Source of the DNA: Brienomyrus brachyistius
Taxonomy: Eukaryota > Chordata > Actinopteri > Osteoglossiformes > Mormyridae
Direction: 5' to 3'
DNA: 64,000 nucleotides
Assembly (NCBI RefSeq): GCF_023856365.1
Contig: NC_064542.1
Location: forward strand, 16,158,863 to 16,222,862
Below, in pieces: positions 59,360 to 64,000 of this stretch; within the stretch, counting starts at the first letter, position 1, and each line of letters begins with the position of its first letter. The notes beneath the pieces are model-generated. The model saw nothing but the letters and a program-made list of their open reading frames with translations. It made no database searches and was not told where the DNA came from. The position numbers were made by a program, and so were the translations under genes.

Positions 59360-59540
59360 TCGCCAGCAGGGATACCACCTGCAGTTCAGACTTTGTAATC
59401 CACCTTAAGCCAAACAGGTTTGAGCCTGGCCAGTACTTTGATGGGTGACCAACTAAGAAAGCTGGGTTGCTGCTGGAAGAGGTGTTGGTGTGGCAAACAG
59501 GTTAGCCCTTCTAGTGGTCTGTGTGGATCCCAGTAACAGA
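59360..59540 (+). mobile_element. 5S rRNA-derived SINE, 3'-truncated copy
   Basis: The head GGATACCACCTGCAGTTCAG, the ACCTTAAGCCAAACAGG block and GCCTGGCCAGTACTTTGATG (box C) match the full-length SINE at 47750-48300 in order, as does CTGCTGGAAGAGGTGTTGGTGTGGC. Similarity stops near 59535. The usual L2-type 3' half and tail are missing, so this copy is truncated or was disrupted. Confidence 0.85.
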
Positions 59541-60320
59541 GTCCCTCACCTTTCTATACTTCCATGCCCCTCCTAATTGATGCCAACCCTCATCCCAACT
59601 CCCCTCCTGTTGCTCTCTTTCCTTCCTCGGTTCTGTTTGTACCTGTGGGAGTGAAAAGTGCCCCCCAGCCCCACTCCCTCTTCAAGGTCAGGAAGGAAGA
59701 CGATGGGAATCGCCATGGAGCCTGGAGTGTTCTAGGACGGGATGTATCTCAGAGGGTCCGTGGGCCCATGCTGGCTCTCACCCGTCAGCCCGTCTGAGCC
59801 AGGCTCCGTGCGACACGTAACCCTATCCTCGCTGCTGGTCTCTCACCCGTCTGGGTACCAGTCAGCCCGCACACAGTGCACGTGGGAGGGACAAGTACAT
59901 GGCATTGTGGTCCCGGGGGGTGGGGGGGTGTGCTGGTGTTTAGTCTTATTCCTGTGTGTTTCACATTCAGCTGCATGTTATCTATCCCTCCTACCACCTG
60001 CTGACTACACAGCCATTTTGGGGCCTCTGTTTAAACACAGATTGTGATTTGTGTGTTTCGATCGATCCCATCACTCTCTGCGACCTTGGCTTCTCTGTCA
60101 GCCCCCCAACATTACCACCCCGGCAGGATGTCATGTAGAGCCATCTGAGCTCGGCACACCCCAGTGGCATTTTTATTCATGTCACAATAAATGTCTGTCC
60201 GAAGGCCTCCCTCGAAATGCAAGGAGTGGCACCCATTACAGCGTTGCAGACAGGAAGCCAGGGGATTAGGGGAGGGGGGTGTCGAAAAAGGATGGTTTGT
60301 GGGGATGCAATGGACACTCT
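59541..60320. other. No recognised gene
   Basis: Short frames only (up to about 101 codons). Pyrimidine-rich zones and short G tracts. No family recognised. Confidence 0.45.
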
Positions 60321-60410
60321 GAGTGAGTGAGTGAGTGAGTGAGTGAGTGAGTGAGTGAGTGAGTGAGTGAGTGAGTGAGTGAGTGAGTGAGTGAGTGAGT
60401 GAGTGAGTGA
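60321..60410. repeat. (GAGT)n microsatellite, about 22 copies
   Basis: Ninety bases of uninterrupted GAGT. On the minus strand it is an (ACTC)n tail for the retroposon-like segment next to it. Confidence 0.98.
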
Positions 60411-60745
60411 ACTTTATAGTCATTCACACCATGCAACAGTATAACAACGGATGCATAGCTGAACGAAATTGCATATCTCCAGGCTCAAGGTGCAGATATA
60501 AAAAGACAAGAGCACTTAGACAACATACGGAGATTACAACAAAATTCCACTTTAAGCATAAGGTGGCACAGAACAGACACTAAATATACAAAACAATATA
60601 TATACAGAAATGTAGGACCAGTCAGTGCTGAAAAGGTTGAAAAGAAAAATGTTGCACATTGTTGCACACTGATTACATTATTGCACTATATACATACAGT
60701 ATTCACAGTGATATTGCACTATATAAATAAAATGTAAACTTAATA
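60411..60745 (-). mobile_element. Retroposon 3' end with (ACTC)n tail
   Basis: The plus-strand order ACTTTATAGTCATTCACACC, GAACGAAATTGCATATC, CAGGCTCAAGGTGCAGATATAAAAAGACAAG and repeated TTGCACATTGTTGCACA words matches the ACTTTATTGTCATT...ACGAAATTGCA-type end of a fish interspersed repeat. The adjoining tetranucleotide run at 60321-60410 is then its tail, so the element lies on the minus strand. Family name not assigned. Confidence 0.5.
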
Positions 60746-61586
60746 CCTGTTGAACTGTATAGCATGTCAGTTGGGGCATGGGGGTCATAATTGCTGCCCC
60801 CCCAGAGCCTGGGTCGGGCCTCTCGGTGACACCCTCTACCTAGTCAGACTCTGATCTACAGTAATTACCGCAGGCTCTGTCTGAACCCCAGCCGATATCC
60901 GGCAAGGGCCGGGAGTGCCTGTGCTTCCATGGGGCGTCGATCTGTGCACGCCAGGTCCCGTTATGTCCACTTGGGGCTTGCGGGAATGGCGTTTCCGCAT
61001 CTGGGGAGGCTGTGATGAATATGCGAGGTGTGGTGTGGTGGTCCCCGCTCAGTGGTGCTGTTTGCTCCCTTTCCATCTCAAAGCCGAAACAAAGGAGATC
61101 TTTCCTTCTCTGTCAAGATATGGTGCATCTGGCAAAATAATAATAATAATAATAATAATAATTGAAAACATTGTTTTTATTGGAAAAGATATAGACCATC
61201 AGTCATGTGGCAGTCCTACTCCAGGGCCGAAAGGTGATGAAATAATTATCCGACATTAATTATATTTAGCGTATTTCTCAATGTCCCATGTTCCTATTCT
61301 CCCTGACATTCCTACTTTTGTGTTTAATCTACATTCAAGGAAATCATTAAAATTCCAGCTCTTCCCATTAATTAACTTCTTACCTACATGTGACTAAATA
61401 TTACATTTGATGGTGATGGGAGTGGGGGTTGGGGCGGACTGCGTCGTCCTGGACTGTTTCGTTTGGCCAGCGTGTCCCCAGGGTCCTGCTCCATTACCCT
61501 TATTCCTTCTTTCCCAGGATTATTTTCCTGATCAAACACTCGTTTTGATAAGGAAAAAGTACAAAAGGAAAACCAGGTCTGACACT
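60746..61586. other. No recognised gene; (AAT)n tract
   Basis: An (AAT)9-type run lies at about 61136-61162. The rest is unique-looking, with frames up to 114 codons that cross the run. Confidence 0.5.
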
Positions 61587-62424
61587 TTGGAACACACACA
61601 GGAACATGCACGTTGGAACACACACAGGAACATGTACATTGGAACACACACAGCAACATGCACATTGGAACACACAGCAACATGCACATTGGAACACACA
61701 AAGGAACATGTACGTTGGAACACGCAAAGGAACATGTACGTTGGAACACACACAGGAACATGTACATTGGAACACACACAGCAACATGCACATTGGAACA
61801 CACAGCAACATGCACGTTGGAACACACAAAGGAACATGTACGTTGGAACACGCAAAGGAACATGCACGTTGGAACACACACAGGAACATGCACGTTGGAA
61901 CACACAAAGGAACATGTACGTTGGAACACACACAGGAACATGCACGTTGGAACACACAAAGGAACATGTACGTTGGAACACACAAAGGAACATGTACGTT
62001 GGAACACACACAGGAACATGCACGTTGGAACACTCAGGAACATGCACGTTGGAACACTCAGGAACATGCACGTTGGAACACACTCAGGAACATGCACGTT
62101 GGAACACACTCAGGAACATGTACGTTGGAACACACACAGGAATATGTACGTTGGAACACACACAGGAACATGTACGTTGGAACACACAAAGGAACATGCA
62201 CGTTGGAACACACACAGGAACATGAACGTTGGAACACACACAGGAACACGAACGTTGGAACACACACAGGAACACGTACGTTGGAACACACACAGGAACA
62301 CGCACGTTGGAACACACACAGGAACACGCACGTTGGAACACACACAGGAACACGCACGTTGGAACACACACAGGAACACGCACGTTGGAACACACACAGG
62401 AACATGCACGTTGGAACACACAGA
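61587..62424. repeat. Minisatellite, 26-bp unit, about 32 copies
   Basis: Unit: TTGGAACACACACAGGAACA followed by TGCACG, with variants TGTACG, CACAAAGG and a shorter form lacking a CA (ACACAGCAACATG, ACACTCAGGAAC). Copies from about 62240 to 62400 share AACACG in place of AACATG, a locally amplified subtype. The monomer has no stop in several frames, so frames of 272-353 codons (plus) and up to 241 (minus) run through it and read a 26-residue repeat. They are artefacts. Confidence 0.97.
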
Positions 62425-63110
62425 GCAGCTTACACGCAAAAAGACACAAAGGAACACACACGCAGGGAACATGTATGCAGGAACATGGCCGATTCAGCCA
62501 GGCCCCTGGGCAACACTCGTACCTGCCGCCAAAACATCTCGGCGTCTCCCCAGACAGACGGGGGCCATCAGTCTCCCTCAGGACTCAGCCGAAACAAACT
62601 GGAAAAAAAACAAAATAATGACAGTAAAACAATAAGAAGGCGTCCCTCACAATTTGCCTATTGCTGAATGTCTGTCAGGTCCGGTGCCTGGAATATTCCA
62701 GGGTTCTGCCGTCCATTCTTCTGCATCAAAGCCCAGCAAGGACCATCTGCTTCTTTTGAACACCACTTTAGCCCCCCCCAGCCCCCCAGCCCAGACACAG
62801 ATCCCTGATGGCTTCCTGGCCACCTGCCTGGCATTTCCCTAGCCCGCCGTCTTGTGCTTGCTGTCTGCAGTGACCCCTGCCCTTGTCTATCCTGAAGTCA
62901 TCACAGCTGTGCTTTTTTGTAATTTATTTGGTTCCCTGCCCAGTTAATGACCGGGGCAGTCTCATTAGCCTGAAAATGTCGCATTTGTGCCCCTTTCAGC
63001 TGGCCCACGTGAGGAGATGCCTGTTGCCCTCACCACAATTTTCTCTGCCAGTGACACTCCAAGGTCTTCAGAGAGCACTCCTGGTGATGCTCTTATTAGC
63101 TTGGAGTGTT
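62425..63110. other. No recognised feature
   Basis: Unique-looking sequence; 62425-62480 still carries degenerate ACACAAAGGAACACAC words from the array. No gene or repeat recognised. Confidence 0.45.
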
Positions 63111-63290
63111 GTTCTTTCGTTCCATTTCCTCTCCACTCCAGTATCCTCCTTCCCTGCCATTCCTCATCTTCCCTCCCTTTCTCCCTCCTTCAGCGTTAAA
63201 TTGCCTCCATCTCCCTGCTTTCCCTGCTCTCCACCCCTCTCCTTCTCCCCCCATCTCCTCCACTCTCCTTCCTTCTCGCCGCCTCTCCCA
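63111..63290. repeat. Polypyrimidine (CT-rich) tract
   Basis: About 180 bases that are mainly C and T on the plus strand (CCTCC, CTCCTTCC and TCTCC words) without a fixed period. Overlapping frames on both strands are compositional. Confidence 0.8.
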
Positions 63291-64000
63291 AGTATTCAGC
63301 CGTGTGGTTTCCCTGTCCCTTGCTGACCCCATTGCGCTAGACATCGCCTCTATCACCTTTGATGCTGGGATGTGGTGGACAGGTGCCCATATCGACAGGA
63401 GAGGCTGGGAGCTGCCAGAATGCACAGGTGTGTCTCCGGAACGGATTATCTGCGTGTGACACCTCACGAGGAGTTTAACGGCGACATGAGGCACCTGCTA
63501 ATTGACAGACTCGTTTTCCCTCCATTAGTGGCGATGATTCTGATGCAGTAAATCTCCCAGCACAGAGACAATCTGGTTTCTAACGACACCTCAATGAGGT
63601 CAGTTATACTAAATCAGACGGTGTTATCGGATTGGTGACAGACCTGTGCAGGTCCAGCTATGCAAGCCTTAAAGGCGTGGTGTGCTGTGTCTTAGCCCCC
63701 AGTCACAATCGGGGCAGGTATATGGTGCAAAAGTCTGCTCGGTACCACAGTCGTGTCACTAATCTGCTTAGATGCTGTGGCGCGTGCGGGACTCGCAGTC
63801 AGCAGTGCAGAGTGCGACGCACTTTCCAACGTCTTTCTCTTTCTCGGAGCTCGGACCCCTCCTCAAGCCCTGTGGTTACGCACTCGCCCTATGCTCAGGT
63901 CCACCCCTCAGCAGCAGCCTGGCCGTCTCCCCCCATATCTTTCATCGTGGCACGTGGCTCGATGCTGCTCACTAGTCCATTCTCAGAGACTCGCATGGGG
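63291..64000. other. No recognised feature
   Basis: Unique-looking sequence to the end of the window. Only short frames; no RNA gene or repeat recognised. Confidence 0.45.

Noticed and set aside
61407..62667. Frames of 272-353 codons as histidine/threonine-rich proteins
   Set aside because: They read through the 26-bp minisatellite in shifting phase; the opposite strand is open as well.

Overview
No host protein-coding gene, rRNA or functional tRNA could be supported anywhere in these 64 kb. The window looks like intergenic or large-intron DNA of a vertebrate, most likely a ray-finned (teleost-type) fish. The basis is the repeat content: a decayed Tc1-like transposon with the fish-type CACTGCTCAAAAAA terminus, 5S-rRNA-derived and tRNA-derived SINEs, several hAT-type and hairpin MITEs familiar from fish genomes, long (GT)n, (GAGT)n and (AAT)n microsatellites, and many minisatellites.

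Layout. 0.2-1.5 kb: a hAT-like element bounded by identical 8-bp direct repeats, with a MITE pair and a tRNA-SINE inside. 3.2-3.8 kb: 21-bp minisatellite. 8.1-8.4 kb: fish interspersed repeat ending in (GT)n and G22. 9.1-9.4 and 11.3-11.7 kb: 55-bp and 66-bp minisatellites. 13.1-13.3 kb: palindromic element with telomere-like repeats in its loop. 18.0 kb: hAT MITE. 20.6-20.8 kb: 35-bp minisatellite. 22.6-23.5 kb: LTR-like segment, MITE and perfect hairpin. 23.5-33.7 kb: mostly unique DNA. 34.4-34.9 kb: 44-bp minisatellite. 36.6/37.0 kb: a 46-bp near-perfect inverted duplication. 40.3-43.5 kb: LTR-like unit with nested insertions, then hAT-type DNA. 44.0-45.4 kb: Tc1-like element. 47.7-48.3 kb: full-length 5S-SINE with a target-site duplication. 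51.5-52.4 kb: 56-bp GC-rich minisatellite. 53.7-55.85 kb: a 2.1-kb array of 19-bp CGTACG monomers. 57.3 kb: hAT-type MITE. 59.4 kb: second 5S-SINE. 60.3-60.7 kb: retroposon end with (GAGT)n. 61.6-62.4 kb: 26-bp minisatellite.

The longest open frames (up to about 720 codons) all lie inside tandem arrays. They are open because the monomer lacks stop codons, often on both strands, so they should not be annotated as genes. The most distinctive observations are the 19-bp array (G-quadruplex-compatible strand, nested higher-order repeats), the 13.1-kb palindrome with a telomere-like core, the 46-bp inverted duplication of otherwise unique sequence, and the unusually long poly(dG)/poly(dC) tracts. 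No coherent novel gene system was found. Family assignments rest on remembered consensus features, not on a database search.
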